In this document: positions 8,730 to 17,504 of the stretch, in pieces
How the letters are laid out: every line of letters begins with the position of its first letter
Numbering within the stretch: the first letter of the stretch is position 1
DNA from: CAYXXN01 sp964469055
GTDB taxonomy: Bacteria; Acidobacteriota; Thermoanaerobaculia; Multivoradales; JAHEKO01
Assembly (NCBI GenBank): GCA_964469055.1
Contig: CAYXXN010000010.1
Span: forward strand, 1-29,496
DNA length: 29,496 nt
Reading direction: 5' to 3'
Program-made: the position numbers and the translations under genes
The notes under the pieces: generated by a model
What the model was told of the DNA's origin: nothing
Seen by the model: only the letters and a program-made list of their open reading frames with translations
Database searches by the model: none

Positions 8730-10085
8730 TCAGCGGCCGGAAGCGAGACGTTCGCGGGCGGCCGGGTGCGGCCCGGGCTGAACGGCCAGGCGTCCGCCGG
8801 CGATCCGCCTCCCGGGGAGCATCGTACGCGCCCGGCGTGCCCAGGCCCGCGAGAAGGCCTCTTGGGCGATCAGCACCACCAGCAGCAGCCAGAAGGTTCG
8901 TTCGGTGATGTGGCGGTTGTAGAGGTAGCTCACGCACAGACTCGCCAAGCCGATGAGGAGCGTGAAGGCCGTCCCGCCGTAGGGCGTAGCCTGTAGGCGC
9001 ACGAAGGCGTGCCATGCCGCGGCAGCGACCAGCCCCATCAGGATCGGGTAGAGCACGACTCCCAGCAAGCCCATTTCGGCGACGAAGCGCAGGGGCGTGC
9101 TATGGACCTCGTGTCCGGTAGGGGACCATTGGCTCTTGGCGAAACCGCCCCAACCGATGCCGAGCAGCGGATGGGAGGTGAAGGCCAGCCGGACGGCCTC
9201 TTGTTGCAGGGTGAAGAAACTGTCGTCGGTAGCCTCTTCCTCGCTCACACCCACAGCTTGCGCCAGGCGGTCGTCGATCATGTGCACCCGTTCGTGGAAG
9301 AACGCCGCCTGCGGGATGAATCTCGCCAGATACGAGTACACGAAGAACAGCACGCCGCCAGCGAAGAGGATGCTGACCAAGGCCTTGCCTCGGCGCCGGC
9401 GCTGGACCACGAGGAAGCCCACGACCAGTGAGGCGAGCCCCAGGAACAGGGATAGGTAGACCGAGCGTCGGCCGGACACCGCGATGGCGTAGAGCGCGAG
9501 CGCCAGGGCACCGTACGCCGCCAAGCGATCGCGCCGCCGCAGCCCGGGCCACTGGGCGTACGCGAGCGCCATCCACAGGGCGGTCAGCATGTAGCTGCCC
9601 ATGTGCGCACGGTTCCGGAACGGTCCGACGGCTTGGATGTCACCCTCGGCTTGGAGGCCCTCCCAGATCACCCACGGCCCGACGAGCAGGACCGCGTAGG
9701 TGACCAGGCGGAGCAGATAGGCCGGGGTCACGCGGTAGGTGGCGAACAGGTTCTCCGAGGCGACCAGGAAGCACAGTAGGAAACCGAGGATGGCCAACTG
9801 TACGCCGCCGTAGAAGAGACGGGAAGGCTGGATGTTGACCAGCGAGAGGGCCGCGAACAGAAAGAGGACGGCGAGCACGCGGATGACAGGATGGAAGCGC
9901 AGCGGGCGCCGCACGGCGGGCACGAGCAGCGCCGCGACGATCATGACCCCGCCCAGGACCTCGAACAGCGTCACGTTGTTGCGCAGGAACGGGACGAGCT
10001 TCGTTTCGGTGAGGAAGGCGCTCGCCACGAGAGGCGGCAGCAGCAGCCGAAAGCGTCGTGGCAGCTGCCCCGCCTCAGCCCACAC
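8730..10085 (-). CDS. Polytopic O-antigen polymerase/ligase family protein (Wzy_C type)
   Basis: The 451-residue protein has about ten to twelve hydrophobic segments. A larger hydrophilic loop spans about residues 256-305, between the mid-protein helices and the conserved Wzy_C segment HPLLGIGWGGFAKSQW (305-320). The nearby GHEVHSTPLRFVAEMGLLG (324-342) carries His325 and His328 in the position of the catalytic histidine of WaaL/PglL/Wzy proteins. GPFRNRAHMGSYM (154-166) is the other family block. The family polymerises O-units, ligates glycan to lipid A core, or transfers it to protein (PglL type). The sequence alone does not separate these roles. GTG 10085 has an upstream GGTGGGGG at good spacing and overlaps the previous gene by 11 bases. 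It is the only candidate polymerase or transferase in the window. Confidence 0.85.
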   Translation of the reverse strand: MWAEAGQLPRRFRLLLPPLVASAFLTETKLVPFLRNNVTLFEVLGGVMIVAALLVPAVRRPLRFHPVIRVLAVLFLFAALSLVNIQPSRLFYGGVQLAILGFLLCFLVASENLFATYRVTPAYLLRLVTYAVLLVGPWVIWEGLQAEGDIQAVGPFRNRAHMGSYMLTALWMALAYAQWPGLRRRDRLAAYGALALALYAIAVSGRRSVYLSLFLGLASLVVGFLVVQRRRRGKALVSILFAGGVLFFVYSYLARFIPQAAFFHERVHMIDDRLAQAVGVSEEEATDDSFFTLQQEAVRLAFTSHPLLGIGWGGFAKSQWSPTGHEVHSTPLRFVAEMGLLGVVLYPILMGLVAAAAWHAFVRLQATPYGGTAFTLLIGLASLCVSYLYNRHITERTFWLLLVVLIAQEAFSRAWARRARTMLPGRRIAGGRLAVQPGPHPAARERLASGR

Positions 10086-11274
10086 GGTCGGCCCCCACCA
10101 GATCGACGATCAGCCGAGCGACGCGCTGACTGGCGCCTTCGCCCACGGCAAGGTGACGCCGCAGGTAGGCAAGGGCGCTCGCCGTCGCGGTCGCGTCTTC
10201 GCGCAACAGGTGAGCAACCTGCTCGTGCATCGGGCGGTTCCAGACGAGCCCCACCGCTGCTCCAGAGCTCACGTAGTCGTGCACGAACCCGAACCCGGGA
10301 ATCTCCAGCACCCCCAGGCGCTTGCCGGCGCGCAGCGCCTCGAGCCCGACGGTCGAGGTCAGGATGACCACCGCCGAGGCAGCAGCGAGGAGGGGCGGTA
10401 GGGGCGCATCGGTGAGGATTCTAGTGCGCTCGGCCACGCCCGCCCGATGCGCGATGGCCGCGAAATCCGCGGCCGCCTCGCGAGCGTGGAGCTTGATCAC
10501 CGAGGTCAAGGATGTCGTGGACTGCAGCGGCGCGAGACCGGTCAGAAAGCGTTCGAACAGGACGAGTTTCTCCTTCGTCGTGCAGAACCCTTGGTCGTCG
10601 ACGGGGTTGCTCACCAGGAGGAGCAACGGCCCGGCGATTCCGAGACGTGAGCGCAGAGCCGCAGCCGCCGATTCCCAGTCCTCGGCGTCGAGACCGTCGA
10701 AACGGGGCGAGCCCGTCAGGTGGATGCGCTCGACCGGAACACCGGCACTGGCGAAGTACTCGCCGCTCGCCACGCCCCAGGCCGCCACCGCGATGGCGCC
10801 GCCGCCGCCGTAAGGACGGCCCTCCTCGACGGCCGGCAGCGGGAAGCGGGTCCCTTCCTGCAGGAGCAGGAAGGGGATGCCGCGCCGGCGGAGCGAAGCC
10901 GCCAGCCGATCGTAGGGGAAAGCGGCGTCGTTGGGGACGACGACCAGATCGGGCGGCGACGCGAACTGTCGCGCGAAGCGTGGTCGTAAGATCGCCTGCC
11001 AGGCAACTCGACGCGCCCACCGGCGCAGGGCCGAGGCGCGGCCGCCCCCGGTTCTCCCCCGGGTCGGCGAGGAGCGCAGCCTGGGCGGCAGCAAGCGCTC
11101 CACGGGCAGCTTCGCGGCGGCGAGGCGCTCGACGGGCGTGGGCAGGCCCCGCAGCTCGCAGAGCGATAGGAACCGGCAGACGTAGCCCCGTTCGTCGGCG
11201 AGTTCGCGGGCGACGGGCAGCATCATCGCCACGTGGTGGCGATCGTTCGAGATGACGAAGTCAACCCGCGGCAC
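10075..11274 (-). CDS. GT-B-like glycosyltransferase or glycerophosphotransferase-like protein of surface polysaccharide loci
   Basis: The 399-residue protein starts at GTG 11274, six Gs ahead of it serving as a good ribosome site. The start overlaps the end of the oxidoreductase gene by 14 bases. It opens with DFVISNDRHHVAMM and has a two-domain pattern like GT-B enzymes. Segments such as IHLTGSPRFDGL, SVIKLHAREA and VILTSTVGLEALRAGKRLG resemble the C-terminal nucleotide-binding half of the CDP-glycerol glycerophosphotransferase, UDP-GlcNAc 2-epimerase and LpxB-like groups. No membrane segment is evident. Its position among glycosyltransferase genes suggests that it adds a residue to the glycan. 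I do not recognise the exact family and do not assign donor or acceptor. Confidence 0.65.
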   Translation of the reverse strand: MPRVDFVISNDRHHVAMMLPVARELADERGYVCRFLSLCELRGLPTPVERLAAAKLPVERLLPPRLRSSPTRGRTGGGRASALRRWARRVAWQAILRPRFARQFASPPDLVVVPNDAAFPYDRLAASLRRRGIPFLLLQEGTRFPLPAVEEGRPYGGGGAIAVAAWGVASGEYFASAGVPVERIHLTGSPRFDGLDAEDWESAAAALRSRLGIAGPLLLLVSNPVDDQGFCTTKEKLVLFERFLTGLAPLQSTTSLTSVIKLHAREAAADFAAIAHRAGVAERTRILTDAPLPPLLAAASAVVILTSTVGLEALRAGKRLGVLEIPGFGFVHDYVSSGAAVGLVWNRPMHEQVAHLLREDATATASALAYLRRHLAVGEGASQRVARLIVDLVGADRVG

Positions 11275-12370
11275 GGGCCCCCCACGCCTGCCGATCGATG
11301 GCCCGGCCGATCGCGTCGCACTGGCGCACCACGTAGTCGACCTCCGCCAGGGGTGTGGGCGAAGGAGCCTCGTCGTGGAGGTGGCGGGCAAAGGCGGCGA
11401 TCAAACGGGCATGGGGAGTGACGCCGCCCAGCCGATCCGCGAGCGTGAGCGCACGCTCCGGCACGGCGCGCGCCAGCTCCGCGAGCGGCTCCGTCAGACC
11501 GGGTCCGAGCGCGCGCCGCCAACGAGTGTCGCGGCGACGCGACAGCCGGGCAGCGCCCGACAAGATGTCGATGTCGATGCACCCCTCGCTTCCCTCGAGG
11601 ACGAACGTTCGCCGGTTCGCCGGGCAGTTGGCCGAGTAGTGCACGTTGGCCAGGCATGTCTCGCCCTCGAAAGTGATCGCGACCTCGTCGGCCGGCACGC
11701 CCGGTGGGGCGGAAGGCGTGCGCCGTGCCGCGACATGGGTGACGGCGAGGGGGCCGGCGAACGTGTGGATCAGATAGAGCGCATGAGGCAGCGTCTCGAA
11801 CCAGCGCCCGCCCGGCAGCTCGTGAGACCAGTGTGGCCGCGCCAGCATCCGGTCGGCCTCGGGATGGGTCAGAAAGCGGTGGTCGAGGCGCAGCAGGCGG
11901 CCGATGCGGCCGGCCGCCAGCCAGTGCTTGGCTCGCAGCACGCCGCGCAAGAAGTTGATGTTGTGGACCACGCACAGCCGTCCCGGCGAAACCTCCAGGT
12001 GCGGCCGCAGCCGGTCCCAGTCGGCGAGGTTGGTGACGACCGGCTTCTCGACCAACAGGTGCCGGCCCGCCCGGGCGGCCCGCTCGACGATCTCGGCGTG
12101 GGTCTCGGGCGGCGTACAGATGTCGACCACGTCAGCCGCTGCCAGGGCCTCCTCGAGGTTGGTGAAGACACGGGGCAGCCCGAACCGCCGCGCCCGCTGG
12201 GCGGCGAACTCGGCCGCGATGTCGAAGACGCCCTCGACCCGACAGCCCGGCGCACGGCGCCATCCAGCGACGTGGGCCTCGGCGACTGGAAGACCTATCG
12301 CCGGTCCGAGGTCGATAGNNNNNNNNNNGATGTGGCCGGCGCCGATCAAGGCGACCTTGAGCGCGCTCAC
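11261..12370 (-). CDS. Gfo/Idh/MocA family NAD(P)-dependent oxidoreductase (interrupted by assembly gap)
   Basis: The gene starts at GTG 12370 with SALKVALIGAGHI, the dinucleotide-binding motif of the family. It is then broken by 10 N (12319-12328) and 35 extra bases before resuming as AEAHVAGWRRAPG. The natural reading would join GAGHI directly to AEAH. The rest is intact: VVDICTPPETHAEI, then LLVEKPVV with the conserved EKP, and a C-terminal domain with HALYLIHTFAG. Family members oxidise or reduce sugar carbons, often in nucleotide-sugar pathways. It is not clearly WbpB. The reading frame is shared with the upstream glycosyltransferase without a stop as assembled, but I regard this apparent 764-residue fusion as an artefact. 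Its last bases overlap the start of the next gene by 14. Confidence 0.78.
   Translation of the reverse strand: MSALKVALIGAGHIXXXXIDLGPAIGLPVAEAHVAGWRRAPGCRVEGVFDIAAEFAAQRARRFGLPRVFTNLEEALAAADVVDICTPPETHAEIVERAARAGRHLLVEKPVVTNLADWDRLRPHLEVSPGRLCVVHNINFLRGVLRAKHWLAAGRIGRLLRLDHRFLTHPEADRMLARPHWSHELPGGRWFETLPHALYLIHTFAGPLAVTHVAARRTPSAPPGVPADEVAITFEGETCLANVHYSANCPANRRTFVLEGSEGCIDIDILSGAARLSRRRDTRWRRALGPGLTEPLAELARAVPERALTLADRLGGVTPHARLIAAFARHLHDEAPSPTPLAEVDYVVRQCDAIGRAIDRQAWGARAAG
12319..12328. other. Assembly gap of 10 N
   Basis: Ten undetermined bases lie inside the first Rossmann motif of the Gfo/Idh/MocA oxidoreductase gene. The true length of the missing sequence is unknown. The 35 bases at 12284-12318 next to it do not fit the protein family. 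Confidence 0.99.
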
Positions 12371-13555
12371 CGGCCGCCGAGCAGGATCCCCTTGTAGGAG
12401 GGGAGAAGGAGGGCGTCGAGTCGAAACCGCTCGCTCGTCCGGCTCGCCGAGCAGGATCTCTTCGTAGCGGGGGAGGATGGCGTCGAGTCGGAAGCGTGCG
12501 CTCGTCTCCCGGCCGCGGGCGGCCATCGACGCCCGCGCCGCTGGATCGTCGAGCAACCCGGAGAGCGCTCCCGCGAGTCCCTCCGCGTCACCGACCGGCA
12601 CCAGTATGCCGTTGACGCCGTGCTCGACGATTTCCGCGGGGCCGAACGGGCAGTTCGTGGCGACCACCGGCGCGCCGCAGGCCATCGCCTGGATCAGCAC
12701 GCCCGGGAGGCCCTCGAAGCGCGACGAGAGCACGAAGACCGTACAGCGACGCATCCAGCGATAGGGGTTGGGGTCGAAGCCGGGGAAAGCGACGGCCTCG
12801 GCGCAACCGAGTTGTTCGGCGAGCGCCATGAGCGGCTCTCGCTGCGAGCCCTCGCCCAGGACGACGAGGCGCGCAGGGTGACGCTCGTGGAGACGGCGCA
12901 GCGCGGCCAGCAGGGTGGCGAAGTCCTTGGCGGGCTCGAGCCTTCCGGCTGCCAGCAGCCACGGGCCAGGGTCGCCCGCCCAGGGATGCTCGAGGGGCGC
13001 CGCCGCCGCCGCGGCGAGATCCGTCGTCACCACCGGGTTGTAGGTGGTGTGGACTCGATCGGGACGCAGCCGCAGCCGCCGGATGAGGTCCTGACGAACA
13101 CCCTCCGAGACCGCGGTGACGGCGTGGGCACGAGGGTAGAGCCAGCGCTTGAGGGCGAGCAGTGGCCAGAGCTTCACCCGTGGCTGGTCGCGGACCAGCC
13201 CGTTGCGCTCCGACAGCACAAGCCGGCCGCCGAACCCGGCCGCCCGCGCCGCGAGCACGGCGGCGACGTTGGCTCCGCTCGAAGTCGAGAACAGGATGTC
13301 GGGCACCTCGCGCCGCAGTAGCTCGGCGAGCGGCCGCCAGGAGCGGCGCAACCGGGTGGCACCGAGTACCCGCAGAGGCACCGTGGCCGGGAGCTCGGGC
13401 AGCAAGCAACCTTCCGCACGCGCCAGGGCCAAGGTAGGGGTGAACCGCTCCCGCGCCATGGCGGTGAGCAGCGTCAGGGTCACGCGGTCGGCTCCACCCT
13501 GCCCGAGGTCCTCGCGGAAAACGAGGAGCTTGCGCGGCTCAGCCGGCGATCGCAT
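12367..13555 (-). CDS. Family 4 glycosyltransferase, PglH/PglJ-like (3' end duplicated and frameshifted)
   Basis: ATG 13555 begins a GT-B protein of about 390 residues, with LLVFREDLGQGGADRVTLTL at the N-terminus, a donor domain from about WLLAAGRLEPAKDF, and SSRFEGLPGVLIQAMACG followed by TNCPFGPAEIVEHG. In the EX7E pair the second glutamate is Gln, a variant seen in this subgroup. The 3' end is odd. The natural ending FRLDAILPRYEEILLGEPDE is followed by a second, diverged copy, FRLDALLLPSYKGILLGGR and a TGA stop, in another frame. That stop (12367) overlaps the GTG of the oxidoreductase as GTGA, the junction style of this operon. I therefore take 12367 as the intended end, with a frameshift between 12438 and 12445. 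Read strictly, the frame continues into the oxidoreductase. The sugar donor is unknown. Confidence 0.72.
12375..12505. repeat. Imperfect tandem duplication of about 61-64 bases
   Basis: Two copies, 12445-12505 and 12375-12438, align with about 10 mismatches over 61 bases and a 3-base gap. Both encode the C-terminal end of the glycosyltransferase (TSARFRLDA... and TSERFRLDA...). Their starts are 67 bases apart, which is not a multiple of three, so the second copy is out of frame. Confidence 0.85.
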
Positions 13556-14672
13556 CGAGTACCTTGGCCGCCCGAGCGTCCCAGGTGTAGCGAGCTTCGA
13601 AGTCGGCCCGCGCGCGCTCGCCGAGCCGATGGCGCAACTCCGCGTCGCCCTCGAGACGGCCGAGCGCGGCGGCCCAGGCGGCGACCGCGTCCGGTGGCAA
13701 CAACAGAGCGTTGCCCTCGGGCGCCAGCACCTCCCGCAGCACCGGCAGGTCGGAAGCGAGGATCGCCTTGCCGGCCGCCATCGCTTCGAACATCTTCATG
13801 GGCGACATCCAGGCCGCCAGGTCCGTGCGGCCCGTCGCGCCGGAGACCCGGCGCTGGTAGGGGAGCAGAAGGACATCGAGGCGCTGATAGTAGGCCGGCA
13901 GCAGGGCCGGCGGCACGAAGCCGTGCAGGATCACGTTGCTGGGAAGGGCGCGGCCGCGCAGCGCGGCAAGAGCGTCCTCCTCGCCGCCGATGAGGTGGAA
14001 CTTCGATTCCGGCGCCAACCCGGCCAAGGAGATGACCAGGTCGACCCCCTTGCCGGGGTAGAGTTGACCCACGTAGCCGACGTGCAGCTCGCTGGCCTCC
14101 GCCAGGGCCGAGCTCGGCAACGGGCGGGCCGCCGCCGGCATCGGATCCGCCGCGTCGGCGGCCACCACCACCGGCAGGCCGGCACGGAGAGGCAACGTGG
14201 TCCGCAGGCGCTCGGCGAGGGCCTCGGAGATGACGATCAGGGCGCGGCAGCGCGGCGAAGCGAGGAAGCGCCGGTGCAGCCGGGCGAGCGGGGCTCCCTG
14301 GGGTGGCACGTGGGCCTCGAAGACGAACGGCAGCCTCGCCCGGTCAGCCTGCCAGGCGCCGAGGGCGTCGCGGCAGTAGGCGAGGTCCGTGACCCCACGC
14401 TCGGCCGCCAGCAGCCGCCGCAGGAGCCAGGCGAAGACGAGACCGCCGCCGCGCCGCACCGGTCGCGACAGAGGGAGCAACGCGAAGCTTTGCGTCACAC
14501 CGTAGAAATCGTGCACGTCGGCGACGCCCGGCTCCTCCCGGCTCGGGCAATGCTTGGTCACCAGGCGGACCTCGTGCCCCTGTCGCGCCAGGGCAGCGCA
14601 CATGCGCATCACCTGGAGACCGTCGGCGCGCCGCGAGGGGACGTAGGAGGACGACAAATAGAGGATGCGCAT
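13539..14672 (-). CDS. Family 4 glycosyltransferase
   Basis: The 377-residue GT-B protein begins at ATG 14672 with MRILYLSSSYVPSRRADGLQ, the usual first strand and loop of GT4 enzymes. The donor-domain start is LHVGYVGQLYPGKGVDLVI, and the sugar-nucleotide site is MSPMKMFEAMAAGKAILASD. In place of a full EX7E pair it has the SP(M/L)K(M/L)FE(A/Y)MAAGK form common in another GT4 branch. Its start lies 3 bases after the stop of the amidotransferase gene. Its end overlaps the next glycosyltransferase gene by 17 bases. It probably adds one residue of the repeat unit on the cytoplasmic face. Donor and linkage are not predictable. Confidence 0.85.
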   Translation of the reverse strand: MRILYLSSSYVPSRRADGLQVMRMCAALARQGHEVRLVTKHCPSREEPGVADVHDFYGVTQSFALLPLSRPVRRGGGLVFAWLLRRLLAAERGVTDLAYCRDALGAWQADRARLPFVFEAHVPPQGAPLARLHRRFLASPRCRALIVISEALAERLRTTLPLRAGLPVVVAADAADPMPAAARPLPSSALAEASELHVGYVGQLYPGKGVDLVISLAGLAPESKFHLIGGEEDALAALRGRALPSNVILHGFVPPALLPAYYQRLDVLLLPYQRRVSGATGRTDLAAWMSPMKMFEAMAAGKAILASDLPVLREVLAPEGNALLLPPDAVAAWAAALGRLEGDAELRHRLGERARADFEARYTWDARAAKVLDAIAG

Positions 14673-14675
14673 CCG

Positions 14676-16562
14676 TCAGTCGCCCCGTTCACCGCGGTGG
14701 ACGCGGGCGAACCAGCGCTCGAAGCACACCAGGTGCCAGAAACCCTTGGTGGAGACCGAGTCCGTGGGGTCGAAGCCGTCCAGCAGCCGTAGAACCCCGT
14801 CGGGGTCGAGCAGACCCTCCTCGGCCAGCCGCGCCCGGTCGAAGTACTTGCTGGTCCAGCGCACGAGCTCATCCGCTAGGAGGCCGAACACCGGAAAGCC
14901 GAAGCCGCTCTTCGGTCGATTGACCAGTGCGGGCGGTACCCGTCGATGGAGGATGGGTCGCAGGGGCGCCTTCGTCTGGCCGTCGCGCCACAGCCAGTCG
15001 AGCGGCAGCGAGAGCACGAAGCGCACGACGCGATGATCGAGCAACGGCACACGCCCTTCGAGCCCCACGGACATGGTGGCCCGGTCGAGCTTCACCAGGA
15101 TGTCGTCGGCCAGATAGGTGCGGAGATCGGCGAACATGGCTCGCTGCGCCGCGCCACCCGGCGCCTCGGCGAAGGCGCGCAGGTACTCCCCCCGCGGCGT
15201 CCCGGCGCCGTCGCCGGCCGAGCGGACCAGCAGCTCGGAGGGGAAACGAGCCGTGATCCGCTCGGCCGCGCGGCCCAGATCGGGCTCGCGCAAGAGACGA
15301 GCATGCCGGCGCAGCGCAGCGTGTGGGATCAGCGAGCCCGCCGTCGCCAAGGCCTTGCGCAGTGGAGCTGGCAGGAGGAAGAGTCGCTCGAGCGCGCGCA
15401 GGCGCCGGTAGCGGCTGTAGCCGCCGAAGAGCTCGTCGCCGCCGTCGCCGGAGAGCGCGACGGTCACGTCTCGGCGCGCCAGGCGGGACACGAGCAGGGT
15501 GGGGATCGCCGAGGCGTCGCCGAAGGGTTCGTCGAAGAGCTCGGGCAGCTCGTGCACGACGGCCAGGGCCGTCGCGCGATCGACGCGCAGCTCGGTGTGT
15601 CGGGTTCCGAGGTGCTCCGCCACTGCCCGAGCGTGCCCGCTCTCGTCGAAGGCGGGGTCGTCGAAGCCGATGGTGAAGGTGCGCACGGCCCCGGCGGTCG
15701 CCTCCTGCATCAGGGCGACCACCGTCGAGGAATCGACGCCGCCGGAGAGGAAGGCGCCGAGGGGCACGTCGGCGATCAGCCGATCGCGCACCGCTTGCAG
15801 GAGCAGTCGCTCGAGCTCGGCCACCGCCTCCGCGAAGTCGCCCGGCGGCTCCGCGCTCGAGTCGAAGGGGCTCCAGTAGCGCGAGACCTCGATCCGTCCG
15901 GCGCGCCAGCGCAGCAGCTCGCCGGGCATCAGGCGCCGGGCCTCGCGGTAGATGGTCTCCGGCCCGGTGACGCAGCCCTGCGCGAGGTAGCGACCGAGGG
16001 CGGCGCGATCGATCTCTGCGGAGAAGGCTGGGTGGCGGCGCAGGGCGCGGAGCTCGGAGGCGAAGAGGAGCAGGCCGTCAGACTCGCGATGGCAGTAGAA
16101 AAGCGGCTTGATGCCGAGCCGATCGCGCGCCAGCAGCAGCTCTCGCCGCTCACCGTCCCACAGCGCGAAGGCGAACATGCCGACGAAGCGGTGCAGGCAG
16201 GCCTCTCCCCAGGCGCGGTAGGCGGCGAGCAGCACCTCGGTGTCGGTCTCGGTGTGGAAGGCGTGGCCCTGCGCGGTCAACTGCTCGCGTAGGGCAAGGA
16301 AGTTGTAGATCTCGCCGTTGTGCGCGACGGTCAGTCGGCCGTCGGCCGTGGCCATCGGCTGGCGTCCGCGCGGCGAGAGATCGAGGATGGCGAGGCGGCG
16401 GTGGCCGAAGGCAACGGCGCCTTCCAGTTCGCCGGTACGGAACGCTTGGCTCCAGGAGCCCTCGCCGTCCGGGCCGCGGTGCGCGAGGGCGCTGGCCATC
16501 GCCTCGACTTCCATCCGCTCGACGGCGCGGCGAGGTCCGACGACTCCGGCGATGCCGCACAT
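14676..16562 (-). CDS. asnB: Glutamine-dependent amidotransferase, asparagine synthetase B family (WbpS-like)
   Basis: The 628-residue protein has both AsnB domains. The class II glutaminase starts with MCGIAG (catalytic Cys2 after Met removal) and continues with ALAHRGPDG and HNGEIYNF. The ATP-pyrophosphatase synthetase domain has FLSGGVDSS at about 271-279 and the later LSGDGGDELFGGYSRY. Length and motifs are complete. In polysaccharide loci such proteins commonly amidate the carboxyl of a uronic acid residue, as proposed for WbpS in Pseudomonas O-antigens, instead of making asparagine. The presence of a WbpA-like dehydrogenase and WbpP-like epimerase in the same operon supports that reading. 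ATG 16562 is 5 bases after the preceding stop. Plain asparagine synthesis remains possible. Confidence 0.92.
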   Translation of the reverse strand: MCGIAGVVGPRRAVERMEVEAMASALAHRGPDGEGSWSQAFRTGELEGAVAFGHRRLAILDLSPRGRQPMATADGRLTVAHNGEIYNFLALREQLTAQGHAFHTETDTEVLLAAYRAWGEACLHRFVGMFAFALWDGERRELLLARDRLGIKPLFYCHRESDGLLLFASELRALRRHPAFSAEIDRAALGRYLAQGCVTGPETIYREARRLMPGELLRWRAGRIEVSRYWSPFDSSAEPPGDFAEAVAELERLLLQAVRDRLIADVPLGAFLSGGVDSSTVVALMQEATAGAVRTFTIGFDDPAFDESGHARAVAEHLGTRHTELRVDRATALAVVHELPELFDEPFGDASAIPTLLVSRLARRDVTVALSGDGGDELFGGYSRYRRLRALERLFLLPAPLRKALATAGSLIPHAALRRHARLLREPDLGRAAERITARFPSELLVRSAGDGAGTPRGEYLRAFAEAPGGAAQRAMFADLRTYLADDILVKLDRATMSVGLEGRVPLLDHRVVRFVLSLPLDWLWRDGQTKAPLRPILHRRVPPALVNRPKSGFGFPVFGLLADELVRWTSKYFDRARLAEEGLLDPDGVLRLLDGFDPTDSVSTKGFWHLVCFERWFARVHRGERGD

Positions 16563-16567
16563 GAGGT

Positions 16568-17500
16568 TCAGTCTGTCCGCGCTGCCTTCTGGAACCACAG
16601 CGTGGTGCCGCAGAAGGCTCGGTAGGGCACTCCGACGACGCTCTTGAGCCAGGGCAGCAGCCCCCTCCGGTAGGACTTGCCGAGCAGGCCCTGGCCAGGC
16701 AGGAAGGGCTGCGGCAGGACGGTGAGGCCAGCCGCGCGGCCGAAGCGTCGCAGCGTGCGGTTGGTGAAGCCGTTGATGTGCTCGAGGGGCTGGAGCGCGC
16801 CCTTGCGGGGGCGCCAGTCGCCCCGCAGCTCGCGGATGGCCGCAGCGCAGTCGGGCACCGAGACGCGCACCGCGCCGCCGGTGCGCAGGCTCGCGACCAG
16901 CGGCCGCAGCGTCGCCAGGGGATCCGGCAGGTGCTCGAAGACCTGCTCGGCGTTGATGAAATCGAAGCGCTCCGGACCTGCCGCCGCGAGGCTCGGAAGG
17001 ACGGGGATCCCCTGCCGGCCGGCGTGCTCCAAGCGCTCGTTCGAGGTCTCCAGACCCACGACCCGGAAGCCGTAGGCCTTCGCCATGAGGCACCAGCGCC
17101 CCCAGCCCATGCCGAAGTCGAGGACGTCGGTCTCCCGAGCCGGCTTGCCGCACAGCCTCGCGACGAGCTCGACCTGCCGCGCGTAGCCGGCGAAGACCGC
17201 GAGGTCGGATTGCTCGCGAGCCTCGCGGCTGGCCTCTGGGCTGATCCACTTGCCGTAGAGGAGAGCCATGCCCCGGTCGTCGAGGATCTCGACTTGCCAG
17301 ACGAAGCCGCAGTCGATGCACGTCGCGACCTCGTACCGGCCAACCTCGACCGCGCCCAGCGGCACCCTACCTTCGTAGTAGCTGTCCAGGAAGCTCCGCA
17401 GGGCAGGGTCGGACAGCGACTGCGAGCGCAACGTGCGAGAGCGGCGCGAGCCGCAGAGCTCGCACACCTCTCGACGACGGAAGCCCGCCTCGCCGTTCAT
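16568..17500 (-). CDS. Class I SAM methyltransferase with N-terminal zinc-binding CxxC pairs
   Basis: The 310-residue protein has Cys13/Cys16 (CELCG) and Cys61/Cys64 (CIDCG), a pattern like the putative zinc-binding domain in front of sugar C-methyltransferases. A Rossmann domain follows, with motif I DVLDFGMGWG (125-134) and the acidic end of strand 2 in VVGLETSNERL. EQVFEHLPDP is the post-motif. The C-terminal WFQK ending and FTNRTLRRFGRAAGL segment are typical of this group. ATG 17500 lies 4 bases after the previous stop. In a glycan operon it likely methylates a sugar or nucleotide sugar. C-, O- or N-methylation is undetermined. The long in-frame upstream extension overlaps the SGNH gene and is not used. 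Confidence 0.85.
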   Translation of the reverse strand: MNGEAGFRRREVCELCGSRRSRTLRSQSLSDPALRSFLDSYYEGRVPLGAVEVGRYEVATCIDCGFVWQVEILDDRGMALLYGKWISPEASREAREQSDLAVFAGYARQVELVARLCGKPARETDVLDFGMGWGRWCLMAKAYGFRVVGLETSNERLEHAGRQGIPVLPSLAAAGPERFDFINAEQVFEHLPDPLATLRPLVASLRTGGAVRVSVPDCAAAIRELRGDWRPRKGALQPLEHINGFTNRTLRRFGRAAGLTVLPQPFLPGQGLLGKSYRRGLLPWLKSVVGVPYRAFCGTTLWFQKAARTD

Positions 17501-17504
17501 CGCG

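Noticed and set aside
11261..12370. Assignment of the Gfo/Idh/MocA protein as WbpB (UDP-GlcNAcA 3-dehydrogenase)
   Set aside because: Only general family motifs are visible, and no WbpD, WbpE or WbpI partners for the ManNAc3NAcA pathway lie in the window apart from the PglE-like aminotransferase, which fits diNAcBac better.
11261..13555. A single 764-residue glycosyltransferase-oxidoreductase fusion
   Set aside because: The linker is the out-of-frame translation of a duplicated segment, and the other frame ends with a stop that fits the operon's GTGA junctions. N bases also lie within it. I treat it as two genes.
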